Assembly: GCF_035818635.1 (NCBI RefSeq)
Contig: NZ_JAYLLH010000008.1
Coordinates: 1 to 64,000 of the forward strand
Length of the DNA stretch: 64,000 nt
Direction: 5' to 3'
Source of the DNA: Mesobacterium_A hydrothermale
Lineage (GTDB): Bacteria > Pseudomonadota > Alphaproteobacteria > Rhodobacterales > Rhodobacteraceae
Of the stretch, positions 37,019 through 45,747 are shown piece after piece (within the stretch, counting starts at the first letter, position 1; each line of letters begins with the position of its first letter). Under the pieces are notes generated by a model. That model was not told the DNA's origin, searched no databases, and saw only the letters and a program-made list of their open reading frames with translations. The position numbers were made by a program, and so were the translations under genes.

Positions 37019-38020
37019 TCAGCGCATTTCTTTGCGCGCGTTGTAGACGTTCCAGACCAGGATCGGCGTCACCAGCAGCATGATCACCATGGCCGCGGCA
37101 GAGCCCACGCCCCAGTCGTTGGCGCGGAACAGCTTGTCGTACATGTAATTGGCCAGAACCTGCGTTTCCCATTGCCCGTTGGTCATGGCAAAGACGATGT
37201 CGAAGATCTTGAGCACGACGATGGTGATCGTGGTCCAGACCACGACGATCGTGCCCATGATCTGCGGCACCTTGATCTTGAAGAAGATCTGGAACGGGTT
37301 GGCGCCGTCGACGATGGCCGCCTCGACCGTTTCCTCGGGGATGCCGCGCAGGGCGGCGGACAGGATCACCATGGCAAAGCCGGTCTGGATCCAGATCAGC
37401 ACGACCATCAGGAAGAAGTTGTTCCAGAACGGAATGGTCAGCCATTGCTGCGGGTCGTTGCCCGTCATCCCGACATAGATCGCGTTCAGAACGCCGATCT
37501 GTTCGGTGCCAGGTGGGCGGGCGTCATAGACCAGCTTCCAGATCACGGCGGCGCCGACAAAAGAGATGGCCATCGGCATGAAGACCAGCGATTTCGCGAT
37601 GTTGCCCCACCTGATCCGGTCGGTCAGCTGCGCGGCCAGCAGGCCAAACGCGGTCGAGGCCGCGGGCACGATGACCAGCCACAGCATGTTGTTCTTCATC
37701 GCTTCCCAGAACTTCGGTTCCGACACCATCTGGCTGTAGTTCGCAAGGCCGACGAATGCGCCGTCCTGGTCGCGGTCGGTCAGCGACAGGCGGATGGTTT
37801 CGACCACCGGGTAGGCCAGGTACAGCCCCAGCGCGAGCAGCGCGGGAAACAGGAACAGCCAGGGCCGGATCATGTTGGCCCGGTTGATGTTGCGCCCGGC
37901 ATTCGGCCCGCGCGGCGGATACAGCACCTTGTCGAGGAACTGGTTCGAGAAATAGAAATACCCGACACAGGCGCCGACCCCGATAACGATGGTCAGCAGC
38001 CCCTGAAACGCTGGATGCAT
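37019..38020 (-). CDS. aglF: Alpha-glucoside ABC permease AglF
   Basis: A 333-residue MalF-type permease with about seven helices. The EAA loop is VEAAIVDGANPFQIFFKIKVP. An extra N-terminal helix (FQGLLTIVIGVGACVGYFYFS) precedes the core, as in the Agl group. The start at 38020 has GGGAGGGG upstream; the 15 residues before it in the longer frame have no support. It lies 101 bp after the binding-protein gene, a gap often seen where the binding protein is made in excess. Confidence 0.93.
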   Translation of the reverse strand: MHPAFQGLLTIVIGVGACVGYFYFSNQFLDKVLYPPRGPNAGRNINRANMIRPWLFLFPALLALGLYLAYPVVETIRLSLTDRDQDGAFVGLANYSQMVSEPKFWEAMKNNMLWLVIVPAASTAFGLLAAQLTDRIRWGNIAKSLVFMPMAISFVGAAVIWKLVYDARPPGTEQIGVLNAIYVGMTGNDPQQWLTIPFWNNFFLMVVLIWIQTGFAMVILSAALRGIPEETVEAAIVDGANPFQIFFKIKVPQIMGTIVVVWTTITIVVLKIFDIVFAMTNGQWETQVLANYMYDKLFRANDWGVGSAAAMVIMLLVTPILVWNVYNARKEMR

Positions 38021-38121
38021 GATCCCCTCCCTGATCGGCCGCCGGTTTAGCCCCGCTGGCGGCAAGTGGGGTTCCCCACGCCCCGGACAAACCGGGGCGC
38101 AAGGCGTCTTTCAGGGTCAGC

Positions 38122-39390
38122 TTATTTCAGTGCGTCCCAGCTGTCCTGGATTTCCTTGGCGACCTCTGCAGCGGGCTTGCCACCGGCATAGTCGACCATC
38201 CCGGTCCAGAAGCTGCCCGCGCCCACGCCGCCCGGCATCAGGTCAGAGCCGTCGAAGCGGAAGGTCGTTGCGCCCAGCAGGATGTCGTTCATCTTGGCGG
38301 TCGGCGCGTCCGAGAACTTGGAGGTGTCGACACCCTTGTGCGGGGTCAGGAAACCGCCACGCGCCATCCAGATTTCGTTGGCCTCGGGCGTTTGCAGGTA
38401 CTTGATCAGCGCATGCGCGCCGGGGCTGTCGTTGGTGATCGCCCAGACGGTGCCCGCGCCCAGAACCGGATTGCCCAGGTCCTTGCCCGCATAGGCCGGG
38501 AAGTAGAAGAAGTCCGCGTCTGCGCCAACTTCGGTCCCTTCCGGGAAGAAGGCGGGGATGAACGATGCCTGGCGGTGCATGTAGCACTGCGGCGGGGCCG
38601 AGAACAGGCCCTTGGGGCTGTCGCGGAAATCGGTCGAGGCGACCGCGCCCGCGCCACCGGCAACGTAGGCGTCGTTGCGGGCGAACCAGCCGAAGTCTTC
38701 GATCGCGGCGATGACGCGCGGATCATCGAACGGCATCGCGTTCGACACCCAGTCGTCATAGACTTCGGGCGGCTGGGTGCGCAGCATCAGGTCTTCGACC
38801 CAGTCGGTCGCGGGCCAGCCGGTCGCACCGCCCGATCCCAGACCGATACACCACGGGGTTTCGCCGTCGGCCGCGATCTGTTCGGTCAGCGCCTTCAGCT
38901 CTTCCATCGTGGTCGGGATGTCATAGCCCGCATCCTCGAAGTTTTCCGGCACGTACCAGACCAGCGATTTCACATCGACCTTGTAGAAAAAGCCGTACAG
39001 GTGGTCGGCGCCGTCCTTGCCGGCGTAGGTGCCCAGATCGATCCAGGACTGACCGGCGGCATAATTGTCGCGGATCCAGTCGGCGGTGCCATCTTCCAGC
39101 GGCGTCAGGAACCCCCGGCTGGCCATGTCAGAGGCCAGGCCCGGCTGCGGGAACACGGCGACGTTCGGCGCCGAGCCAGCTTCGGCGTCGACAACGATCT
39201 GCTGTTCAAAGCTGTCGGAACCGACATAACGCACATCAAGGCCGGATTTCGCGGCGAATGCCGACAGCACGGCCTCGACATTGGCCTGGTCCGGGCCAAG
39301 CCACGGGCCGAACACGGTCAGTTGTTCCGCATGAGCCAGTCCGGCGGTCAGCGCCGTCAGGGTCACGCCGAGCGTGAGCGATTTCTTCAT
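38122..39390 (-). CDS. aglE: Alpha-glucoside-binding protein AglE
   Basis: A 422-residue periplasmic solute-binding protein (family 1, sugar type) that delivers alpha-glucosides to AglFG. The signal peptide is MKKSLTLGVTLTALTAGLAHA, and the mature part begins EQLTVFGPWLGPDQ, with ligand-fold segments such as TTFRFDGSDLMPGGVGAGSFWTGMVDYAGGK near the C terminus. GGGAGGA lies upstream. It is the first gene of the operon, and two LacI-type palindromes lie between it and the divergent regulator. Confidence 0.94.
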   Translation of the reverse strand: MKKSLTLGVTLTALTAGLAHAEQLTVFGPWLGPDQANVEAVLSAFAAKSGLDVRYVGSDSFEQQIVVDAEAGSAPNVAVFPQPGLASDMASRGFLTPLEDGTADWIRDNYAAGQSWIDLGTYAGKDGADHLYGFFYKVDVKSLVWYVPENFEDAGYDIPTTMEELKALTEQIAADGETPWCIGLGSGGATGWPATDWVEDLMLRTQPPEVYDDWVSNAMPFDDPRVIAAIEDFGWFARNDAYVAGGAGAVASTDFRDSPKGLFSAPPQCYMHRQASFIPAFFPEGTEVGADADFFYFPAYAGKDLGNPVLGAGTVWAITNDSPGAHALIKYLQTPEANEIWMARGGFLTPHKGVDTSKFSDAPTAKMNDILLGATTFRFDGSDLMPGGVGAGSFWTGMVDYAGGKPAAEVAKEIQDSWDALK

Positions 39391-39452
39391 GATTTTCCTC
39401 CCGGTTTGCGCCTTCCGGCGCGGACTCGTTATCCCTTGCCGCGGGAATCATC

Positions 39453-39466
39453 CCAAAGCGCTTTGG
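39453..39466. promoter_or_regulatory. LacI-type operator 1 (perfect palindrome)
   Basis: CCAAAGCGCTTTGG is a perfect 14-bp palindrome with the central CG of LacI-family sites, 63 bp upstream of aglE. It probably binds AglR and blocks the aglE promoter. Confidence 0.8.
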
Positions 39467-39611
39467 ATTGCAGGACGTTCGCCCAAACAGCGCGGCCTGT
39501 CAACGCAGAGTGGACTGGATTTCTCAATAATTCAACGCTGCACCGCAGCTTAACATGGCAATCAAAAAGAGGCTTCCCCGAAGCCGTTTTTAACGCTACC
39601 ACTTTTCCCGT

Positions 39612-39625
39612 CCATAGCGCTTTGG
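39612..39625. promoter_or_regulatory. LacI-type operator 2
   Basis: CCATAGCGCTTTGG differs from operator 1 at one base. It lies 12 bp before the GTG start of the regulator, suggesting autoregulation. The two sites are 159 bp apart, centre to centre, so a repression loop is possible. Confidence 0.75.
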
Positions 39626-39636
39626 AAAATTGCCCC

Positions 39637-40665
39637 GTGAACCTCAAACAGCTTTCAGAACATCTGAACCTGTCTCAGACCACCGTCAGCCGCGCGCTGA
39701 ACGGTTACCCCGAGGTGAACGAAGACACCCGCAAACGCGTGCTGAAAGCCGCACAAGAGCTGAATTACAGCCCCAACACGCGGGCCAAGGGGCTGGCCAC
39801 CGGCCGATCGATGGCCATCGGGCACGTCATCCCGGTGACGTCGAAACATGAAATGGTGAACCCGGTGTTCGGGGATTTCATCGCCGGTGCCGGAGAAACC
39901 TATTCCGCCGAAGGCTATGACATGGTGCTGACGCTGGTCGATGACCGCGACGAGGAAAGCGTTTACCGCAAGATCCGTACCCGTGGCAGCGTCGATGGCG
40001 TGATCGTGCACGGCCCCAAGATGACGGACCCGCGCATTCCCTTGCTGCGCCAGCTTGGCCTGCCCTTTGTCGTACACGGGCGCGCCACCGACGAAGGCGG
40101 CGACTATGCCTGGCTGGATGTGAACAACAAAAGCGCCTTTCGCCGGGCCACGAATTACCTGCTGGACCTTGGCCATCGCCGCATCGCGCTGCTGAACGGG
40201 CTGGAAACGATGGATTTCGCCTTTCGCCGCCGACAGGGTTATGCCGAGGCGCTGGCCGCGCGTGGCGTGGCGGTGAACCCGGCCCTGCTCCGCAGCGAGG
40301 AAATGACGGAAGTGCTGGGCTATCGCAGCGCGCGCGACATGCTGGACCGGGACGACGCGCCGACGGCGTTCCTGGTGTCGTCGATGATCACCGCCATCGG
40401 TGTGCGCCGGGCCATCCATGACAAGGGTCTGGAAATGGGCCGCGACGTGTCGGTGATCACCCATGACGACGATCTCAGTTATCTGAAGAACGGTCCGGGA
40501 GAGGCGATCTTCACCGCCACCCGGTCCTCGGTTCGCGAGGCCGGCAGCTTGTCCGCCAGAATGCTGATCGACCTCATCCGACAACGCCCGACCGGACGCC
40601 ACCAGTTGCTGGAGGCGGATTTGATCATCGGCGGGTCAACTGGCCCTGCCCCATCGACAAGGTAA
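39637..40665 (+). CDS. aglR: LacI family regulator AglR
   Basis: A 342-residue repressor with an N-terminal LacI helix-turn-helix (NLKQLSEHLNLSQTTVSRALNGYPEVNEDTRKRVL) and a periplasmic-binding-like sugar sensor. The start is a GTG at 39637: it gives the usual LacI beginning, whereas the longer frame runs through the whole promoter and aglE antisense. It lies divergent from aglEFGAK and only four bases before the GH1 gene, so it is cotranscribed with the glucosidase and glucokinase and probably controls both arms in response to an alpha-glucoside or glucose. Confidence 0.93.
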   Translation: MNLKQLSEHLNLSQTTVSRALNGYPEVNEDTRKRVLKAAQELNYSPNTRAKGLATGRSMAIGHVIPVTSKHEMVNPVFGDFIAGAGETYSAEGYDMVLTLVDDRDEESVYRKIRTRGSVDGVIVHGPKMTDPRIPLLRQLGLPFVVHGRATDEGGDYAWLDVNNKSAFRRATNYLLDLGHRRIALLNGLETMDFAFRRRQGYAEALAARGVAVNPALLRSEEMTEVLGYRSARDMLDRDDAPTAFLVSSMITAIGVRRAIHDKGLEMGRDVSVITHDDDLSYLKNGPGEAIFTATRSSVREAGSLSARMLIDLIRQRPTGRHQLLEADLIIGGSTGPAPSTR

Positions 40666-40669
40666 AGAC

Positions 40670-41986
40670 ATGCGCCACAAGCGATCCGACTTTCCCGACG
40701 GCTTCCTGTTCGGAACCGCGACCTCGTCTTACCAGATCGAAGGACACAGTTTTGGCGGCGCGGGCCGCACCCATTGGGACGATTTCGCCGACACGCCGGG
40801 CAATGTGGTCCGGGCCGAAAACGGCGCGCTGGCCTGCGATCACTATCACCGGTACGAGGCCGATCTGGACCTTGTCGCCGGCGCGGGCTTTGACTGCTAT
40901 CGCTTTTCCACCAGCTGGGCGCGGGTGATGCCCGACGGGCGCACGCCCAACCCCGAGGGGCTGGATTTCTATGACCGGCTGACCGACGCGATGCTGGAAC
41001 GCGGGATCAAGCCCTGCGCCACGCTGTACCATTGGGAACTGCCGTCGCCTCTGGCGGATCTGGGCGGCTGGCGCAACCGCGATATCGCGGGCTGGTTCGG
41101 GGATTTCACCGAAACCATCATGGGGCGGATCGGCGACCGGATGTATTCCGTCGCGCCGATCAACGAACCTTGGTGTGTCGGCTGGCTGTCGCATTTCCTG
41201 GGGCATCACGCGCCCGGCCTGCGCGACATCCGCGCCACAGCGCGGGCGATGCATCATGTTCTGCTGGCCCATGGCACCGCGATCCAACGGATGCGCGGGC
41301 TGGGCATGACCAACCTTGGGGCGGTGTTCAACCTGGAATGGGCCGATCCCGCCGACGACAGCGATGAAGCCCGTGCTGCCGCTGACCTGTATGACGGCTA
41401 TTATAACCGGTTCTTCCTGGGCGGCGTCTTTCAGGGGGCCTACCCCGAAGACGTGATGGCGGGGCTTGCGCCGCATATGCCCGAGGGCTGGCAAGATGAT
41501 TTCACCACCATCTCGGAACCGGTCGACTGGTGCGGGCTGAACTATTACACCCGCAAGCTGATCGCCCCCGACACCGGCCCTTGGCCCAGCCACAAAGAGG
41601 TCGAAGGTCCGCTGCCCAAGACCTTGATGGGATGGGAAATCTTTCCCGATGGTCTGTATAATTTCCTGACCCGCACCGCGCGCGAATACACCGGCAGCCT
41701 GCCCTTGCTGGTCACGGAAAACGGGATGGCGAGCCCGGATGTGGTGACGAATGGCGCGGTTTCGGATCAACCGCGCATCGACTATCTGAACGCGCATCTT
41801 GATGCGGTGAAGCGCGCGATTGCTGATGGCGTGCCGTTGCAGGGCTATTTCATCTGGTCGCTCCTGGACAATTACGAATGGGCGCTGGGCTATGAGAAAC
41901 GCTTTGGCCTGGTCCATGTCGATTTTGAAACGCTGGAACGCACGCCCAAAGCGTCGTATCACGCGCTGGCTCAAGCACTGAAGTGA
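40670..41986 (+). CDS. Beta-glucosidase (GH1)
   Basis: A 438-residue cytoplasmic family GH1 enzyme that removes glucose from beta-glucosides such as cellobiose. It begins with the family motif FLFGTATSSYQIEG, the acid/base is E166 in APINEPW, and the nucleophile is E350 in LVTENG. The WSLLDNYEWALGYEKRFGLVHVDF block near the C terminus is standard. There is no signal peptide. It starts four bases after aglR and is followed 24 bp later by glucokinase, so the released glucose is directly phosphorylated. Its presence widens the alpha-glucoside module to beta-linked sugars. Confidence 0.95.
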   Translation: MRHKRSDFPDGFLFGTATSSYQIEGHSFGGAGRTHWDDFADTPGNVVRAENGALACDHYHRYEADLDLVAGAGFDCYRFSTSWARVMPDGRTPNPEGLDFYDRLTDAMLERGIKPCATLYHWELPSPLADLGGWRNRDIAGWFGDFTETIMGRIGDRMYSVAPINEPWCVGWLSHFLGHHAPGLRDIRATARAMHHVLLAHGTAIQRMRGLGMTNLGAVFNLEWADPADDSDEARAAADLYDGYYNRFFLGGVFQGAYPEDVMAGLAPHMPEGWQDDFTTISEPVDWCGLNYYTRKLIAPDTGPWPSHKEVEGPLPKTLMGWEIFPDGLYNFLTRTAREYTGSLPLLVTENGMASPDVVTNGAVSDQPRIDYLNAHLDAVKRAIADGVPLQGYFIWSLLDNYEWALGYEKRFGLVHVDFETLERTPKASYHALAQALK

Positions 41987-42010
41987 AGCACAGGCACTGA
42001 AGGACGGACC

Positions 42011-42979
42011 ATGGCCGCAATGACCGCAGTCGTCGCCGATATCGGCGGCACCAACACCCGCGTCGCCCTGACCCACGGCACCACCGTGCGGACCGACACG
42101 ATCGCGCGGTTTCGCAATGCCGATCATGCCGACCTGAGTTCGGTGCTGAAAACCTATCTGTCGGACCGGTCTGAAACCGTCGATGCCGCCTGCGTCGCGA
42201 TGGCCGGGCCGGTGCATGACGGGGTGGGCACGTTGACCAACCTGGACTGGACCATCGACCGCAGCGTGATCGCGGCGGCGACCGGTGCCGGCACGGTGGC
42301 GGTGCTGAACGACCTGCAGGCACAAGGCCATGCCATTGCCCACTTGCCAGACGACAAGCTGGACGTGGTGTTCGGCGGGCCAACGTCGGGCGATCACGCG
42401 GCGCGGCTGGTTCTGGGGGTCGGGACCGGGCTGAACGCGGCACTTGTCTATCGCACCGAACGCGGCACGCTGGTGCCGCCATCGGAATCCGGCCATATCT
42501 CTCTGCCTGTCCAGAACGAGGAAGAGCTGCGGCTGATGACGTTTCTTGGCCGCAAGCACGGCACCCCGGGGTTCGAAGAGGCCCTGTCGGGCCGCGGGGT
42601 TGAAAACCTGTACGCCTGGGCCTGTCACGAGGCCGGCACCCTGCCCCCGGGATTTTCCGCGCATCAGGTCATGCTGGCCGTGGCCGAGGGCAGCGACGAG
42701 GCCGCGCAGCGCGCGGCGCATGTCTTTGTGCGGCTGCTGGGGCGCCTTGCGGGCAATCTGGCGCTGATCCAGTTGCCTTATGGAGGCATTTATCTGTGCG
42801 GCGGCGTCGCCCGCGCCTTCGGCCCCTATTACGAGGCGATGGGCTTTGCGCAATCGTTTCTCGACAAGGGGCGGTTTGCCGACTTCATGCGGCAGTTCGC
42901 GGTGTACGTGGTCAATGACGACTATGCCGCGCTGACCGGGTCGGCCTGGCATTTGCAGGAGCTGATCGAAACCGCCTGA
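42011..42979 (+). CDS. glk: Glucokinase
   Basis: A 322-residue ROK-independent (E. coli Glk type) glucokinase that makes glucose 6-phosphate from glucose and ATP. It has the phosphate-binding DIGGTNTRVAL (about 11-21), the glucose-binding LNDLQAQGHAI, LGVGTGLNAALV, and PPSESGHISL. AAGGA precedes the start. As the last gene of the aglR-GH1-glk arm it feeds sugar released by AglA and the GH1 enzyme into the Entner-Doudoroff pathway usual in this group. Confidence 0.95.
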   Translation: MAAMTAVVADIGGTNTRVALTHGTTVRTDTIARFRNADHADLSSVLKTYLSDRSETVDAACVAMAGPVHDGVGTLTNLDWTIDRSVIAAATGAGTVAVLNDLQAQGHAIAHLPDDKLDVVFGGPTSGDHAARLVLGVGTGLNAALVYRTERGTLVPPSESGHISLPVQNEEELRLMTFLGRKHGTPGFEEALSGRGVENLYAWACHEAGTLPPGFSAHQVMLAVAEGSDEAAQRAAHVFVRLLGRLAGNLALIQLPYGGIYLCGGVARAFGPYYEAMGFAQSFLDKGRFADFMRQFAVYVVNDDYAALTGSAWHLQELIETA

Positions 42980-43145
42980 CCCGCTGGGGTTGCCCCGACG
43001 CAGTCGCGCACATTCCTTCCTGACTCCTTAGATTCGCCAATATCGCGCGGCAGGTCTTTTGCGATCAACCCCTTGCCCAGCCATGGGCATCCACGAAGCC
43101 GGGGCGGCCCCCCGGGGCGTGGCACACTGTCGTGAAAGAGTCCGC

Positions 43146-43826
43146 ATGTTCGCCAGAACGTTCCCCCTTTTCGCCCTTTCTGCAACGCTGTTGTCCGGCT
43201 GTGGCGGCATCACTGCCACGGTTGCCCAGAGCCCGCAACCTGCGAACAGCGCCCCCACAGTGGTTGCCGCCGCGGCCCTGTCGGCATCGGCGTTCGTCGT
43301 GCCCGCGGCGGATGGCAGCATTGGCAGCGACCTGATCCAGACCAGCGCCGATGCCGTGATCGACACCGATGGCGACGGCTACGGCTATCTCGCGGGCAAG
43401 GACGCCAGCGACAGCAGCCTGCATACGGTCGCCGGATTGGTGGGGGGGGACGCGCTGACCGCGCTGCCCGGCAGCGGAACCGCCAGCTACGACGGCTATT
43501 TCGAACTGTATCACCTGAACCGCCCGACCACCGGCAGCAGCCGCGCCGACCTGCGCAGCTTGACCGGGGCGATGACGATCACGCTGGACATGACAAATGA
43601 CAGCTTTTCCGGCGCAAGTGCGGGCACGGTCAATGGCCGACCGGCCCTGATGCTGAGCGGTCAGATCACCGGCGACACCCTGACCGGAATCGCGAGCTAC
43701 ACCAACGGAACCGTGGCCATGACCGGCGACATGATCGGCCGCGCCGGGACCGAAAAGGTCATCGGCGCCTATCACGGCAACAATGGCAGCGACAGTTTCG
43801 CAGGTGGGTTCCTGGCCACGCCCTAA
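43146..43826 (+). CDS. Putative surface lipoprotein with TbpB-like barrel
   Basis: A 226-residue protein beginning with a lipoprotein signal peptide, MFARTFPLFALSATLLSGC (lipobox LLSGC, Cys19). The C-terminal half is beta-rich with alternating small and polar residues (LTGAMTITLDMTNDSFSGAS and ALMLSGQITGDTLTGIASY) and ends RAGTEKVIGAYHGNNGSDSFAGGFLA. That resembles the last strands of transferrin-binding-protein-B-like beta barrels. Whether it binds anything is unknown. The final stop overlaps the aroB stop by two bases on the other strand (43824-43825). Confidence 0.6.
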   Translation: MFARTFPLFALSATLLSGCGGITATVAQSPQPANSAPTVVAAAALSASAFVVPAADGSIGSDLIQTSADAVIDTDGDGYGYLAGKDASDSSLHTVAGLVGGDALTALPGSGTASYDGYFELYHLNRPTTGSSRADLRSLTGAMTITLDMTNDSFSGASAGTVNGRPALMLSGQITGDTLTGIASYTNGTVAMTGDMIGRAGTEKVIGAYHGNNGSDSFAGGFLATP

Positions 43827-44935
43827 CGGCTGGCCAGCGCATCCCAAAGCACCGAGAGCACCGCATCGCGCGGCACGTCCGAGGTGAAGAAGGCATCGCC
43901 GATTCCGCGCACCAGGATAAAGCGCAGTTTGCCGTCGATCACCTTCTTGTCCTGACCCATCAGATCCAAAAGCGACTCTGCCGCTGGCAGATCACCGGGA
44001 ATGTCGGCCAGGTCGGTCTTCATGCCCATGGTTTTCAGATGCGCGCGAACGCGGCTGGGGTCTTCCTGCGAACACACGCCAAGGCGCGACGACAGCTCGA
44101 ACGCCAGCGCGCATCCGATGGCCACGCCTTCGCCATGCAACAGACGGTCGGAATAGCCGGTGGCCTTTTCCAACGCATGACAGAAGGTGTGCCCAAGGTT
44201 CAAAAGCGCCCGGTCGCCCTGCTCGGTCTCGTCCCGCACGACGATTTCCGCCTTCATCTCGACCGAGCGGCGCACGGCATAGGCGCGCTTTTCAGCGTCG
44301 CCCGCGGCCATGGCCGGGCCATTCCGTTCCAGCCAGTCGAAGAACCCGGCATCCCCCAGCAGCCCGTATTTCACCACCTCGCCATTGCCGGCCAGGAAAT
44401 CGCGGGGGGTCAGCGTGTCCAGCACGCCGATATCGGCCAGCACAAGGCTGGGCTGGTGAAAGGCGCCGATCAGGTTCTTGCCCTGCGGCGCGTTGATCCC
44501 GGTCTTGCCGCCGACCGAACTGTCGACCTGCGCCAGAAGCGACGTCGGCACCTGCACAAAGCGCACACCCCGGCGCAGCACGGCCGCGGCAAAGCCCACA
44601 AGATCCCCGATCACGCCGCCGCCAAGCGCCACAACCACGTCGCGGCGTTCGACCTTCTGTTCCAGCAGCCATTCGACGGTGCGGGTGAATTCGGGCCAAG
44701 CCTTGGTGGATTCGCCGGCCGGCAGGGTCAGGGCCACGCTTTCGATGCCCTCGGCACTCAGCGCGGCGCGGAACCGGTCCAGATGCAGCGCCGCGACGTT
44801 TTCATCGCTGACAATCGCCACGCGCTTGCGGTGCAGCAGCGGAGCGATCTGCGCACCGCCGGTGTCGATCAGGCCCGGCCCGATCCGAACATCATAGGCG
44901 CGCTCCCCCAACGGGACATGTACCGTCTGAATCAT
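43823..44935 (-). CDS. aroB: 3-dehydroquinate synthase
   Basis: A 370-residue NAD- and metal-dependent enzyme that cyclises DAHP to 3-dehydroquinate, the second step of the shikimate pathway. It shows GGGVIGDLVGFAAAVLRRGV (NAD-binding), the PTSLLAQVDSSVGGKTGIN block, and metal-ligand histidines in LNLGHTFCHALE and LLHGEGVAIG. The start overlaps the aroK stop by four bases, so both are on one transcript. The length is normal. Confidence 0.97.
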   Translation of the reverse strand: MIQTVHVPLGERAYDVRIGPGLIDTGGAQIAPLLHRKRVAIVSDENVAALHLDRFRAALSAEGIESVALTLPAGESTKAWPEFTRTVEWLLEQKVERRDVVVALGGGVIGDLVGFAAAVLRRGVRFVQVPTSLLAQVDSSVGGKTGINAPQGKNLIGAFHQPSLVLADIGVLDTLTPRDFLAGNGEVVKYGLLGDAGFFDWLERNGPAMAAGDAEKRAYAVRRSVEMKAEIVVRDETEQGDRALLNLGHTFCHALEKATGYSDRLLHGEGVAIGCALAFELSSRLGVCSQEDPSRVRAHLKTMGMKTDLADIPGDLPAAESLLDLMGQDKKVIDGKLRFILVRGIGDAFFTSDVPRDAVLSVLWDALASR

Positions 44936-45501
44936 TCTTTTTTCTCCAGCACATCGGGCCGCTGCAACAGCGCCTCGATCACTTTCTTCGCCATCATGTC
45001 GACGCTATAGGTTTTGTCGGACCGGACGTTCAGATCGGCGCGGGCATAGAGCGGCACCCGTGTTTCGTACAGGCGTTTCAGCGTTCCGTACGGATCGGCG
45101 CCACGCAGCAAGGGGCGGGTGTCCTTGTGCTTGACACGGTTCCACAGCAAGTCAAGGTCGGCGTTCAGCCAGACCGACACCCCCCGCTCCGAGATCATCT
45201 CACGGTTCTCGGCGGACATGAAGGCGCCGCCGCCGGTCGACAGGATGCCGCGCTCCTCGTCCAGCAGACGGCCGATCACCTGGCTTTCCTTCTGGCGAAA
45301 GAACGGCTCTCCGTCGCGCTCGAAGATTTCGGCAATGGTCATGTTCGCGGCGCGCTCGATCTCGGCATCCGAATCGAGGAACGGCACCCCCAGCTGCGCC
45401 GCCAGCGCCTTGCCGACGGCGGTCTTGCCCGCCCCCATCATGCCCACCAGCACCACGGTCTTCTTCAGGATCAACGAATTTTTCAGGTCGCCTTCGGCCA
45501 T
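44932..45501 (-). CDS. aroK: Shikimate kinase
   Basis: A 189-residue P-loop kinase that phosphorylates shikimate. Walker A is GMMGAGKT (20-27), the shikimate-binding DSD motif is in PFLDSDAEIE, and GGGAF (STGGGAFM) is the substrate loop. The lid region follows with TRPLLRG. It is coupled to aroB. The start at 45501 lies 96 bp from a small divergent membrane-protein gene, and the promoter for both must be in that gap. Confidence 0.97.
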   Translation of the reverse strand: MAEGDLKNSLILKKTVVLVGMMGAGKTAVGKALAAQLGVPFLDSDAEIERAANMTIAEIFERDGEPFFRQKESQVIGRLLDEERGILSTGGGAFMSAENREMISERGVSVWLNADLDLLWNRVKHKDTRPLLRGADPYGTLKRLYETRVPLYARADLNVRSDKTYSVDMMAKKVIEALLQRPDVLEKKE

Positions 45502-45597
45502 CGTCCGCCATTTTCCAGATTTCCCGCGTGAATGACGTGATCTTGGTGAAATTGCCAGTTATAACTTCGAAAAAAAGATGGCAGGGATGATCGGCAG

Positions 45598-45747
45598 ATG
45601 CGGCACGTAGTCAGATGGCTTCTATACCTTATAGTGCTCGCCTTGGTGGGGCTGGTGATCTATGCCTATGCCGGTCCGTACTTCGGCGCCGACTTCTCGC
45701 CGCCCCAGACCGAGATCAGAGAGCCCGTCACGCTGGATGTGGACTAA
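45598..45747 (+). CDS. 49-residue single-helix membrane protein
   Basis: A short frame encoding MRHVVRWLLYLIVLALVGL, continuing into a periplasmic tail rich in Pro and acidic residues (SPPQTEIREPVTLDVD). Residues about 5-25 form one membrane helix with positively charged residues before it. I see no family. Its last 11 bases overlap the start of the next gene, so the pair is coupled. The tail motif of a short acidic segment ending in LDxD recurs in similar small proteins of the Rhodobacteraceae as I remember them, always ahead of the same large periplasmic gene and xerD. Confidence 0.65.
   Translation: MRHVVRWLLYLIVLALVGLVIYAYAGPYFGADFSPPQTEIREPVTLDVD

Noticed and set aside
40625..42952. A 775-residue minus-strand frame across the GH1 and glucokinase genes
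   Set aside because: It crosses two well-identified genes on the other strand and shows no recognisable domain.
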